Shown: positions 46,161 to 54,004 of the stretch, piece after piece
Layout of the letters: the number at the start of each line of letters is the position of its first letter
Numbering within the stretch: position 1 is the first letter of the stretch
Assembly: GCF_003390935.1 (NCBI RefSeq)
Contig: NZ_QNQZ01000002.1
Coordinates: forward strand, 186,001-250,000
From: Lewinella sp. IMCC34191
Lineage (GTDB): Bacteria > Bacteroidota > Bacteroidia > Chitinophagales > Saprospiraceae
DNA: 64,000 nucleotides
Direction: 5' to 3'
The notes under the pieces: model-generated
The model's input: only the letters and a program-made list of their open reading frames with translations
What the model was told of the DNA's origin: nothing
Databases searched by the model: none
Translations under genes and position numbers: made by a program

Positions 46161-48206
46161 CTAGTGGGGCCTTGCGTCCCCTCCGATTTCATAGTAGATG
46201 ATCGGCTCGGGTGAGCGGACTTCCTGCACGGGTGGACAAGGGCGCGAGCCAATTTCGATCACGCCCGCCCCGGAACGAGCGGAAGCGACGGCCAGTTGCG
46301 TATTCGTGACGGCACCGCTTCCGATCACGGTGATCGGACAGTCAGGCTGTAGCGCCGGTGCGTGGCGGCGCTGCTGAAGGGCTTCCCGGGTTTCCCGGGC
46401 GTGGGCCAGGGCGCGTTCCCGTACGGACCGGGCGTGTTCCAGCATGGCCTCTCCGCGGATCTCTTTCCGGTCGCCTAGTTGCCGCTTGCGTTCTTCCAAC
46501 TGTTCGAGCGCTTTTTGCAGGACCTCTTCCTTGGCTTCCAGCTCATCCAGGTTATCGATGTCGTCGATCTCTTCCAGCCGGTGGCGGTAGATTTTCATTC
46601 CATTTAGAGAACGGGTATACACGCTATCCATAAGCTCCACATCCGCGTCCAGTAGGATGTCTCCGTCGAAGGCATCGATCTGAATGGCACGCAGACTTTG
46701 TCCCAGGGAATCCAGGTCGATATGGAGGCCGTGTATATCCGATTGCAGGTCGCTAAAGTCAAAATCGAAGTTGAAGTTGTCCAATTCCTGAAGACTGCCA
46801 GCCAGTGCCCGACTACTCTCGGCGAGCGCTCGCCTGCTTTCACCAAGCTTGCGTCTGCTTTCGCCGAGCTCCCGGCGGAAGCGCGCAGCGTCGTGTCGAC
46901 CGATTCCAATTACAATGGTGGTGTCGTGCTCATAGGTATACGGGTCCACGGTGATAAAGGTGTCGTTTCCCTGGCGCCTGACACCGAGCAATTCTTCCGC
47001 GCGATCCTCGTATTGCGAAAATTCTTCCTCGGGGATTTCTCTCCCGTCCAGCTGAAGCTCCTTAATCTCTCCGTCTTCCACCCGTAATCGGGTGGTTTTT
47101 CCGTCGGAAATGCGGGTCATCTGGTGCGTGCCCTGGGGCAGCGTATCCCCGGCGGACAGGGTGTTTTGGGCGGCGAGCGCAGGTAAAGACAGATCCGGGG
47201 AAGGGGCATCCGCATTAGAACTCGAATCAGTTGGCACGTAAGCGGCCGTAGCGACCAAAACGAGGATGGCCATAACGGGCAGGAGAAGAAGGCGACTTTT
47301 CATTTTATAACTTATTTCTTGTTGATCCAGGAATCGACGTACGCGACCCAGCAGGCCGCCGCCGTCGGTAAGGGAAAGGGCTGCCGGTTCGCCGGCACCG
47401 GCGAGGCTAAAGTGAAGGAGGGCTCTGGCGTACGGCAGGCGGCCCGGCCCGTAGTACAGTACCAGGTCATCGCAGCAGTGCTCGCGTTCCTCCCGGATGC
47501 GCGCACCGATCCAGTGGATGGCCGGATGGTAGTAGAAGAGGACCTCAATCAAACACTGCAGCAGGTTAAACCAGTGGTCGTGGCGCCGCAGGTGGGCCAG
47601 TTCGTGCAGAATTACGGTTTCACTCTCTTCGGTAGAGAGTTGGTTGACCATGGCAATGGGGAAAAGCAGGATCGGCTTTAGGTGCCCGATCAACATGGGC
47701 GTAGTGACTGAGCTACTGGTCTTCAGGCGGAGTGGCCCGGTGTATCCTATTCGGTTTGCGAGGTACCTGACCAGCTGGGCAAATTCCCGAGGCACGTCCG
47801 TCACCGCGGTGCGCTGCATCCGCCGAAGATGCCATAGGGAGACCGACAGTTTAAGGGACCCGACCAGCATACCTACCAACCAGCAGGACACTAAGGCAGC
47901 CATCCAAAAATCGGGTGTATAGAGTAGATGCCGCGGCGTCGACACGGCCGGACCCGCAGCGACCATTTCGATGACGGCCTGCTTCACTGTCGCTTCCAAG
48001 TGGGGGCTGGGGGAACGATAGTGCAGAAAAGTGGCTGCCGACAGCAGGCACTGCCCAACCAAGGTTGCGTAAGCGAAGCTATACCGCGTCCGGGCGGATA
48101 ACCCGCGTTGCCGGCTGACCAGCCAAAGAACGCCCGCCAGTAGGGTGGCCTGCCAGAGCGAATGCAGTATGGTGGTACCGAGAGCGGCAATATCACTGAT
48201 GACCAT
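46161..48206 (-). CDS. M56 (BlaR1-like) membrane metalloprotease with coiled-coil C-terminal region
   Basis: The 681-residue protein has about four membrane helices in the first 310 residues and the M56 zinc-protease motif ILHELAHLRRHDHW near residue 200, with the third ligand region in REEREHCCDDLVL. In BlaR1/MecR1 this cytosolic loop triggers cleavage of the BlaI repressor. The C-terminal half is not a penicillin-binding domain. Instead it holds ISDGKTTRLRVEDGEIKELQLDGREIP and a charged heptad-like stretch (FRRELGESRRKLGESRRALAESSRAL, LEAKEEVLQKALEQLEERKRQLGDRKEI), probably a coiled coil outside the inner membrane. The ATG at 48206 overlaps the blaI-like gene by 14 bp. The inducing signal is unknown. 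Confidence 0.9.
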   Translation of the reverse strand: MVISDIAALGTTILHSLWQATLLAGVLWLVSRQRGLSARTRYSFAYATLVGQCLLSAATFLHYRSPSPHLEATVKQAVIEMVAAGPAVSTPRHLLYTPDFWMAALVSCWLVGMLVGSLKLSVSLWHLRRMQRTAVTDVPREFAQLVRYLANRIGYTGPLRLKTSSSVTTPMLIGHLKPILLFPIAMVNQLSTEESETVILHELAHLRRHDHWFNLLQCLIEVLFYYHPAIHWIGARIREEREHCCDDLVLYYGPGRLPYARALLHFSLAGAGEPAALSLTDGGGLLGRVRRFLDQQEISYKMKSRLLLLPVMAILVLVATAAYVPTDSSSNADAPSPDLSLPALAAQNTLSAGDTLPQGTHQMTRISDGKTTRLRVEDGEIKELQLDGREIPEEEFSQYEDRAEELLGVRRQGNDTFITVDPYTYEHDTTIVIGIGRHDAARFRRELGESRRKLGESRRALAESSRALAGSLQELDNFNFDFDFSDLQSDIHGLHIDLDSLGQSLRAIQIDAFDGDILLDADVELMDSVYTRSLNGMKIYRHRLEEIDDIDNLDELEAKEEVLQKALEQLEERKRQLGDRKEIRGEAMLEHARSVRERALAHARETREALQQRRHAPALQPDCPITVIGSGAVTNTQLAVASARSGAGVIEIGSRPCPPVQEVRSPEPIIYYEIGGDARPH
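47170..47185 (-). repeat. Dispersed motif, copy 9 (minus orientation, in the M56 gene)
   Basis: On the minus strand it reads TACCTGCGCTCGCCGC, preceded by TT and followed by CCAAAA. Encodes LPALAAQ in the linker after the last membrane helix, where sequence constraint is probably weak. Confidence 0.5.
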
Positions 48207-48588
48207 CCTGCTCCAGTTTCTTGATGAGTTGCTTGATTTCCTCCAGTTCGGCGGGCGTAGCCTCCCCGTCACCCAGCGCCCGCAGGATCAGTTCGCTGCG
48301 CGACCCCCCGAATGCGCGGTCGACGAATCGGCTGAGCAGGTTACGCTGCGTTCTCTCCTGTGCTACGGCAGCTTTATAGACATGGCTTCGGCTACTGACG
48401 TCGCGGTCTACCAGGCCCTTTTCGGCCATGAGCTGCATGATTTTGAGGGTAGTTGTATACCCTATCGGCTTTTCTCCGGCACTCTCTATTGCCTTATTCA
48501 GGGCGTCATTGACTTCCCTTACGGTCAGCGGCCCGGCATCCCAGAGGACGCGCAGGATGTTTAATTCGGATTCGGTTGGAGCAAGCAT
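48193..48588 (-). CDS. BlaI/MecI/CopY-family transcriptional repressor
   Basis: The 131-residue protein is a winged-helix repressor: LAPTESELNILRVLWDAGPLTVREVNDALN (recognition-helix region), GYTTTLKIMQLMAEKGLVDRDVSSRSHVYKAAV (wing and cleavage region), then a dimerisation tail. In BlaI the M56 partner cleaves in the linker between the two domains. The ATG at 48588 was used because the longer frame runs through the operator palindromes. It is co-transcribed with the M56 gene, with a 14-bp overlap. Two palindromes sit directly upstream, consistent with autoregulation. Confidence 0.92.
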   Translation of the reverse strand: MLAPTESELNILRVLWDAGPLTVREVNDALNKAIESAGEKPIGYTTTLKIMQLMAEKGLVDRDVSSRSHVYKAAVAQERTQRNLLSRFVDRAFGGSRSELILRALGDGEATPAELEEIKQLIKKLEQDGHQ

Positions 48589-48606
48589 GTACGAACTGTT
48601 TCGTAC
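48589..48606. promoter_or_regulatory. Operator candidate 1 of the BlaI-like repressor
   Basis: GTACGAA-CTGT-TTCGTAC has perfect 7-bp arms and abuts the start codon, a position that would block initiation when bound. Confidence 0.65.
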
Positions 48607-48613
48607 AAATATA

Positions 48614-48629
48614 TACGAAGACCTTCGTA
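48614..48629. promoter_or_regulatory. Operator candidate 2 of the BlaI-like repressor
   Basis: TACGAAG-AC-CTTCGTA has perfect 7-bp arms and shares the TACGAA half-site with the first palindrome 8 bp away. Confidence 0.65.
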
Positions 48630-48726
48630 GTTGCAAGTTTAGTGGAAAAATACTTGCGCCGGGAGCGCGGAAATAGTCAGAACGGGTAGCCGCCATGTAG
48701 CGGTTTACTCCCCAAATGAAGAATTG

Positions 48727-49788
48727 TTACGCCTTGGCGAGGGTAATACCAAAAGTGGAGCCCATACCCGGTGTACTTCTAACGTTGATGGTCTGTTGAT
48801 GGGCCTCCATAATGTGCTTCACGATAGATAGTCCCAGGCCGCTCCCTCCCTTCTGGCGGCTGCGGCTTTTATCCACGCGGTAGAAGCGATCGAATACGTG
48901 CGGCAGGTGCTTTTCGGGGATACCGATACCGTTGTCCGCCACCTCGCAGAGGATATAGCTTTCCATATCGTAGAAGCCGAAACGGGTCGCCCCGCCCTGA
49001 TTGCCATACTTGATGGAGTTGGAAACGAGGTTGACCAGCACCTGCCGGATGCTTTCCCGGTCGGCACTCACCATGAATCCGATATCGGCACCGCTTTTGA
49101 AGCCGAGGGTGATGCCTGACTGCCGGCTTTTCAGGTCAAGTTCCTCGATGACCTCCTGGGCAAGTTCCTTGATGTTGAAGGGTTCGGGGTCGAACATCAG
49201 GTCGCCGCTCTCCAGCCGGCTGATGGCGCTCAGGTCTTCGACGATGGTCTGCAGGCGTTCCACGTTCTTGGCGGCCTTTTTGATGAAGGAGCGGGTGATC
49301 TTGTTGTCGTCGTACCCGTGGTCCATCAGGGTGTGGAGGTAACCCTGGATGTTGAAGATGGGCGTCTTCAGTTCGTGGCTGATATCACCGACGTAGCGAC
49401 GCCGATATTCGGCAAAGCGTTCGTACTGGTCGAGTTGCTCCTGCTGGCTTTCGGCCCAGTCGGCGACTTCCTGTTCGACGTCGTCGATGATGGGCTGGTC
49501 GAGGTCGACCCCTTCCTTTTTGATGTCGGTGCTGACCTTCTGGCTGTGGATGGTCTTATAGATCAGTTTGATCTTGCGATAGATGTAGCGATCCAGCGTG
49601 ATCAGGACGATGAAGTAGCTGATGACGAAGGTGGCCGGCCCGCACAGGAGAACGAGCCACCAGCTGAAGGGCACGGGGGGAAGAGCAAGGATCAGCAGTA
49701 GGAAGCCCTCGGTCGCCAGGGCGATGAAGAAGGCCGTCCGAATGGCGATTTCCCGCGGCGTACTGTTTTTGAGACTCTTAGAACTCAA
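48727..49788 (-). CDS. PhoR-like sensor histidine kinase
   Basis: The 353-residue kinase has two N-terminal membrane helices (EIAIRTAFFIALATEGFLLLIL and LCGPATFVISYFIVLITL), a short linker helix, the HisKA domain with phospho-acceptor His138 in GDISHELKTPIFNIQGYL, and a HATPase domain (VLVNLVSNSIKYGN, CEVADNGIGIPEKHL, RFYRVDKSR, GGSGLGLSIVKHIMEAH). The partner regulator gene is directly upstream and overlaps by 11 bp if translation starts at TTG 49788. No ATG is available; a TTG at 49833 is also possible but would overlap the regulator by 56 bp. There is no large periplasmic sensor domain. Related pairs in other bacteria respond to phosphate; the signal here is unknown. Confidence 0.92.
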   Translation of the reverse strand: MSSKSLKNSTPREIAIRTAFFIALATEGFLLLILALPPVPFSWWLVLLCGPATFVISYFIVLITLDRYIYRKIKLIYKTIHSQKVSTDIKKEGVDLDQPIIDDVEQEVADWAESQQEQLDQYERFAEYRRRYVGDISHELKTPIFNIQGYLHTLMDHGYDDNKITRSFIKKAAKNVERLQTIVEDLSAISRLESGDLMFDPEPFNIKELAQEVIEELDLKSRQSGITLGFKSGADIGFMVSADRESIRQVLVNLVSNSIKYGNQGGATRFGFYDMESYILCEVADNGIGIPEKHLPHVFDRFYRVDKSRSRQKGGSGLGLSIVKHIMEAHQQTINVRSTPGMGSTFGITLAKA

Positions 49789-50467
49789 ATTTGTAGCCGA
49801 TACCCTTGATGGTTTTGATATAGTGGTCGCCAAGTTTTTCCCTTAATTTTCTGATGTGCACGTCGATGGTCCGATTCCCCACGATGACGTCGGACCCCCA
49901 CACTTTGTTGAATATTTCTTCCCGGCTGAAGACCTTACCCGGTTTTCCGGCCAGCAGGGTGAGCAGATCGAACTCCTTCTTGGCCAGCTCGATACGTTCC
50001 TCACCGCGGCGGACCACGATTTGCTCCAGGTCGATCTCCAGGTCACCAATAAGTATGGATTTGGTATCTTCCTCTTCTTCCTGACGGGCGTTACGGCGTA
50101 GCAACGCCTTCACGCGGCTGATGAGCACACGGGGCCGGATGGGCTTGGTGATGTAATCGTCGCCCCCCGTATCGAGGGCGGCGATCTGGCTGTAATCTTC
50201 CTCGCGGGCGGTGAGAAAGGTAATGATCGTGTTGTCGAATTTACTATCGGCCCGAAGCTGGCGGCAAACTTCTACCCCGTCCATAACGGGCATCATGATG
50301 TCGAGAACAATCAGATCCGGTTGAAATTCGCGGGCTACGGCCAGTCCTTCTTCCCCGTTTCCGGCCGTAGCGACTTCGAAGCCTTCCTTCTGAAGGTTAA
50401 ACTCCAGAATTTCCAGAATGTCGGGTTCATCGTCGACCAGGAGTATCTTCGCCGGTGTTGCTGTCAT
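49778..50467 (-). CDS. OmpR/PhoB-family response regulator
   Basis: The 229-residue regulator has a receiver domain (ILLVDDEPDILEI; phospho-acceptor Asp56 in LIVLDIMMPVMDG; FLTAREED; DDYITKPIRPRVLISRV) and a C-terminal winged helix (FDLLTLLAGKPGKVFSREEIFNKVWG ... GNRTIDVHIRKLREKLG ... GIGYKFEF). It precedes and overlaps the kinase gene. A TAATTTTG box lies 24 nt upstream of the ATG. Confidence 0.95.
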   Translation of the reverse strand: MTATPAKILLVDDEPDILEILEFNLQKEGFEVATAGNGEEGLAVAREFQPDLIVLDIMMPVMDGVEVCRQLRADSKFDNTIITFLTAREEDYSQIAALDTGGDDYITKPIRPRVLISRVKALLRRNARQEEEEDTKSILIGDLEIDLEQIVVRRGEERIELAKKEFDLLTLLAGKPGKVFSREEIFNKVWGSDVIVGNRTIDVHIRKLREKLGDHYIKTIKGIGYKFEF

Positions 50468-50491
50468 TACGCCATCAGATTATATAAGCTG

Positions 50492-50499
50492 CAAAATTA
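50492..50499 (-). promoter_or_regulatory. -7 box TAATTTTG of the two-component operon
   Basis: Perfect TAnnTTTG on the minus strand, 24 nt before the response-regulator ATG. No clear -33 element. The plus-strand SixA gene starts 69 bp away, so the 100-bp gap must hold divergent promoters. Confidence 0.45.
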
Positions 50500-50567
50500 G
50501 GCTAAGCGTGTGGCTTCCACTTTAACTACGTGTTAAGAGCACGTAAAGCAAAAGATTAAATTGCCCA

Positions 50568-51065
50568 GTGAAAACAGTATATCTAGTCCGTCACGCTAAA
50601 AGCAGCTGGGCCGACCCCAGCCTCAAAGATCACGATCGTCCGCTGAACTCCCGGGGCAAAAAGGATGCGCCCAAAATGGCCGCCCGCCTCGCCCAGTCCG
50701 GCATTAAGGTAGACGGCATCGTTACCTCCAGCGCCAAGCGCGCGCGACACACCGCCCGCGCCTTCGTCGAAGCGCTCGGTTTGAGCAAATCTCAGGTCGT
50801 AAAGGAAAAGAAATTATACCATGCCGGCCCGAAAACCATTCAAAAGGTGATCCGGGAACTGCCGAAGGACTGGGACACGGTACTGGTTTTCGGCCATAAT
50901 CCAGGCTTTACCGAGGCGGCAAACGCCATGGAGCACGACGACTACATCGGCAATGTGCCTACTACGGGGATCGTTGGCTGTACGCTAAAGACCAAGAAGT
51001 GGTCCAAGTGGAAATTAGCGGAAGCCAAGCGAATCGACTTTCTTTACCCCAAGGACGATAAATGA
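50568..51065 (+). CDS. SixA-like histidine phosphatase
   Basis: The 165-residue protein is a short histidine-phosphatase domain: VYLVRHAKSSWADP with the RHA nucleophile motif, SSAKRARHTARAF, and the second catalytic His in VLVFGHNPGFTEAANAM. SixA relatives dephosphorylate histidine-phosphotransfer proteins or small molecules. The start is GTG at 50568. It overlaps the following DUF4296 gene by 4 bp (ATGA) and stands divergent to a two-component system, a tempting but unproven link. Confidence 0.92.
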   Translation: MKTVYLVRHAKSSWADPSLKDHDRPLNSRGKKDAPKMAARLAQSGIKVDGIVTSSAKRARHTARAFVEALGLSKSQVVKEKKLYHAGPKTIQKVIRELPKDWDTVLVFGHNPGFTEAANAMEHDDYIGNVPTTGIVGCTLKTKKWSKWKLAEAKRIDFLYPKDDK

Positions 51066-51391
51066 TCCTTCGCCCGCTCTTTATGCTGTGCCTACTGGTC
51101 CTGGGGTGTGCAAACGTCGATCCGGGGCCGGCGCCGGTAGACGTAGACCGACTGTCGCAGACCATCGCCGAGCTCCAGCTTGCGGAAGCACTGATCGCTG
51201 AAATTCCGGTTGTGGTTCGGGATTCCATGCAGACCGTCTACTTTGAGTCCATACTCGCGGATCACGATTACAGTCGTACCGAATTTGACAGCATCATGTG
51301 GATCGTGCGGTCGCAGCCCGTCTGGATCGATTCGGTCTACACGAAGGCCGGCGTGATCGTCTCCCGCGAGATGGCGGCCGGGGACGAGTGA
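51062..51391 (+). CDS. DUF4296 family lipoprotein
   Basis: The 109-residue protein has a lipoprotein signal (MILRPLFMLCLLVLGC; lipobox VLGC) and the DUF4296 pattern: an early helix QTIAELQLAEALIAE, then SMQTVYFESILADHDYSRTEFDSIMWIVRSQPVWIDSVYTKA broken over two helices. This family is restricted to Bacteroidota and has no known function. It is translationally coupled to the SixA-like gene and lies 26 bp before dnaX. Confidence 0.85.
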   Translation: MILRPLFMLCLLVLGCANVDPGPAPVDVDRLSQTIAELQLAEALIAEIPVVVRDSMQTVYFESILADHDYSRTEFDSIMWIVRSQPVWIDSVYTKAGVIVSREMAAGDE

Positions 51392-51404
51392 GAAGGTAAA
51401 ATCG

Positions 51405-51412
51405 TATCTTCG
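51405..51412 (+). promoter_or_regulatory. -7-like box 5 nt before dnaX
   Basis: TATCTTCG followed by CACGG and the dnaX ATG. Nearly the same arrangement as at 53992. Confidence 0.45.
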
Positions 51413-51417
51413 CACGG

Positions 51418-53148
51418 ATGAGCAATTTCGTAGTCTCCGCGAGAAAATACCGTCCCGTACGCTTCGATGAGGTGGTCGGACAGCGGCACGTTTCCCAGAC
51501 GCTGAAGAATGCGCTACAGACGGACCACCTGGCACACGCCTTTCTATTTTGTGGTCCGCGGGGGGTAGGTAAGACCACTTCCGCGCGCATTTTGGCGAAA
51601 GTGCTCAACTGTGAAAACCGGACGGCCGACTACGAGCCCTGCAACGTCTGTCCCAGTTGCGTCGCCTTCAACAATAACGCCAGCCTCAACATTACCGAGC
51701 TGGACGCGGCCAGTAACAACTCGGTCGACCACATCCGCTCGCTGACCGAGCAGGTACGATTCGCCCCGCAGCAGGGGGAGTACAAGGTATTTATCATCGA
51801 TGAGGTCCATATGCTCTCGCAGCAGGCCTTTAACGCCTTCCTAAAGACCCTGGAAGAACCGCCTCCCTACGCGATCTTCATCCTCGCGACAACGGAGAAG
51901 CACAAGATCATTCCGACGATCCTTTCCCGTTGCCAGATCTTCGACTTCAAGCGGATCCAGCCCAATGACATCATCGAGCACCTGCAGGGCATCTGCCAGC
52001 AGGAAGGGATCGAGGCCGATGAGGACGCACTGCACATCATCGCGCAGAAGGCCGACGGTGCGCTGCGGGATGCCCTGTCGATCTTCGACCGGATCGTCAG
52101 CTTCAGCGGTAAAACAATCACCTACGAGGCCGTCATCGAGAACCTGAACGTTCTCGATTATGACTACTTCTTCCGGGCCGTGGACTACATCCTGACCGAA
52201 GACCGCTCGGGTATGCTATTGCTATTCGACGAGGTCCTGAAGGGGGGCTTTGACGAAGACCTCTTCCTCAATGGATTGTCGGCTCACGTGCGCGACCTCC
52301 TGGTGTGCAAAGACCCGGCCACCCTTCAATTGCTGGAGGTGGGCGAACGGCTACGGGAGCGGTACCGCCAGCAGGCGGGCCTGGCCCCCGCGAATATGCT
52401 ACTGACGGTGCTTGACCTCGCCAACGAGTGCGACCTGAACTTCAAACTGGCCCGCAACAAGCGGCTGCACGTGGAGATGAGCCTTTTGCGGATGGTCAGC
52501 ATCCGAAGGGCATTCCGGAGTGAGCCGCCCGTTATCCAGGCCGCGGACTCCGTAGAGGTACCAACCCCGTCTTCCGAAAGCAATTTACCTGCGCCCGCCG
52601 CCCCAGAAAAAAAAAGTCCTGAGCAAAGCGAGGACCCCGAGCCCGCCCCGGAGATGACACCCGTGCAGGCCCCCGCTCCCACCCTGGGCTCGGCTTCTTT
52701 TGCCAGTGTAGACATGACCAGCCTCATTGCCGAAGCCGAGGAAGAGGTCGAGCATGCGGTTGCGCCCGAGGAACTCCCCGAACTGGACGCCGAGCATCTG
52801 CGGGGGGCATGGGACGTATTCGTAACCGAGCAGCAGGGCACGCCCCTGGCCGTCTTCCTCAAACAAGCCCTTCCGATACTGCAGGGGGAAGAAGAGGTGG
52901 TCGTCAAGGTCGGCTCCGCGCGGGCCATCGCCTCCCTGCGCGAAGATGACAGCCTGATCCGACACCTCCGCAGCACCTTCCAACGCCCGAATCTGGTCAT
53001 GATCCTGGAGCACGACGAAAGCCTGAAGCCGGTGCAGACCAAGATTAAAAAGCGCTTGTCGGCCAAGGATAAGTACCTGCAGATGCGGGAGAAGAACCCG
53101 GCACTGGACGAGCTGCGGAAAAGGTTTGACTTGCGACCGGAGGAATAA
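51418..53148 (+). CDS. dnaX: DNA polymerase III subunit gamma/tau
   Basis: The 576-residue clamp-loader ATPase loads the sliding clamp onto DNA. It has RPVRFDEVVGQRHV, Walker A CGPRGVGKTTSARILAK, a zinc site with cysteines in NCENRTADYEPCNVCPSC, the Walker B-like IIDEVHMLS, sensor 1 ATTEKHKIIPTILSRCQIFDF and the ADGALRDALSIFD sensor 2 region. After the collar domain (to about 375) comes a Pro/Ala/Glu-rich linker and a short C-terminal domain. I see no obvious slippery A-run signal of the enterobacterial gamma-frameshift type, although the A9 run at 52607-52615 is a possible place for slippage. Confidence 0.96.
   Translation: MSNFVVSARKYRPVRFDEVVGQRHVSQTLKNALQTDHLAHAFLFCGPRGVGKTTSARILAKVLNCENRTADYEPCNVCPSCVAFNNNASLNITELDAASNNSVDHIRSLTEQVRFAPQQGEYKVFIIDEVHMLSQQAFNAFLKTLEEPPPYAIFILATTEKHKIIPTILSRCQIFDFKRIQPNDIIEHLQGICQQEGIEADEDALHIIAQKADGALRDALSIFDRIVSFSGKTITYEAVIENLNVLDYDYFFRAVDYILTEDRSGMLLLFDEVLKGGFDEDLFLNGLSAHVRDLLVCKDPATLQLLEVGERLRERYRQQAGLAPANMLLTVLDLANECDLNFKLARNKRLHVEMSLLRMVSIRRAFRSEPPVIQAADSVEVPTPSSESNLPAPAAPEKKSPEQSEDPEPAPEMTPVQAPAPTLGSASFASVDMTSLIAEAEEEVEHAVAPEELPELDAEHLRGAWDVFVTEQQGTPLAVFLKQALPILQGEEEVVVKVGSARAIASLREDDSLIRHLRSTFQRPNLVMILEHDESLKPVQTKIKKRLSAKDKYLQMREKNPALDELRKRFDLRPEE
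52586..52601 (+). repeat. Dispersed motif, copy 10 (plus orientation, in dnaX linker)
   Basis: TACCTGCGCCCGCCGC, preceded by TT and followed by CCCAGAAAA. Encodes LPAPAAP in the proline-rich linker of DnaX, a position tolerant of inserted sequence. Confidence 0.5.
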
Positions 53149-53174
53149 TGGCCTTCGTCGGCTTTGGTACGGTG

Positions 53175-53210
53175 GTCGGCTGACTTCGTCATCCGGAGTA
53201 GTCAGCCGAC
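53175..53210. repeat. Inverted repeat with GGCYGACTTCGTC direct repeats
   Basis: Perfect 10-bp arms GTCGGCTGAC (53175-53184) and GTCAGCCGAC (53201-53210) lie in the 95-bp gap between dnaX and the convergent VTT-domain gene. GGCTGACTTCGTC-like units recur three times across 53160-53240. It may form a bidirectional transcription end, though no T tract follows. Confidence 0.5.
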
Positions 53211-53243
53211 TTCGTCGTCGTTAGTGGCCGACTTCGTCGCCCG

Positions 53244-53942
53244 TTAGTCATCATCGTTCGTGAAGTACTGGTAGGCGAGGTAAATGACGTAGAGGCCCAG
53301 GCCGATGCCGCCGACCCAGACGAGAATGTCTTTCAGTTGCTCGATGTCCTGGCTGAAGAAGGCAATGAGGACGGTGAGGGGAATGATGCCCGCCAGGGTG
53401 GCCAAAATGAAACGGATGTATCCCATTTTGAGCATACCGGCCACGAAACTGATGGCATCGTTGCTGAGGAAGGGCGCCAGGCGGAAAAGGACGACGGCGC
53501 CACTGCCGTATTTATTGACGGTACCTTCGAGTTTCTTCTCCGATTTTTCACCGATCAGTTTGGTGAGGCTGGCTTCGCTCAGTCCCTGGCCCAGGACGTA
53601 GCCGACGGTACTGGCTACGGTAACGGCGACCACGGAAAGCAACCCGCCCCACCAGGGTCCGTAGGCCAGTACAGCGATGATCATGAGCAGCCAACTTGGG
53701 ACGACGATGAGAAACATCTGGACGGTCATGATGAGGATGACCACGAGGGGGCCCCAGAAGCCGAACTGCTTGACGTATTCGGTGATGCGCTGATTGTCGC
53801 CACTGCTAACCACCTCATAGGCTTCCTGTACGCCGGACTGGAAACCAGGTAACATGAAGTATGCCCCGATAAGGCCGACTACGATCAGTCCGGAAACGAC
53901 GTAAACGATGATCTGCAGCCGGCTGGTTTTTTCTTCGCTCAT
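53244..53942 (-). CDS. TVP38/TMEM64 (VTT/DedA-like) membrane protein
   Basis: The 232-residue protein has about five membrane segments and the VTT-domain pattern: GFWGPLVVILIMTVQMFLIVVPSWLLMIIAVLAYGPWWGGLLSVVAVTVAS, then GYVLGQ, the VLFRLAPFLSNDAISFVAGMLKMGYIRFILATLAG re-entrant region and a C-terminal helix. These proteins act in lipid translocation or membrane integrity in the DedA superfamily. Convergent with dnaX and divergent from the glutamine-synthetase-like gene. Confidence 0.92.
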   Translation of the reverse strand: MSEEKTSRLQIIVYVVSGLIVVGLIGAYFMLPGFQSGVQEAYEVVSSGDNQRITEYVKQFGFWGPLVVILIMTVQMFLIVVPSWLLMIIAVLAYGPWWGGLLSVVAVTVASTVGYVLGQGLSEASLTKLIGEKSEKKLEGTVNKYGSGAVVLFRLAPFLSNDAISFVAGMLKMGYIRFILATLAGIIPLTVLIAFFSQDIEQLKDILVWVGGIGLGLYVIYLAYQYFTNDDD

Positions 53943-53991
53943 AATATGTATGTAAAGGCTGGCGTGGGAAATGTTCGGCCGCCGGGTTTTC

Positions 53992-53999
53992 TATCTTCG
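53992..53999 (+). promoter_or_regulatory. -7-like box 5 nt before the GS-family gene
   Basis: TATCTTCG followed by CCCGG and ATG at 54005. Matches the arrangement at dnaX almost base for base. Confidence 0.45.
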
Positions 54000-54004
54000 C
54001 CCGG

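Noticed and set aside
46161-48588. Beta-lactam resistance operon
   Set aside because: No beta-lactamase nearby and no penicillin-binding sensor domain on the M56 protein.
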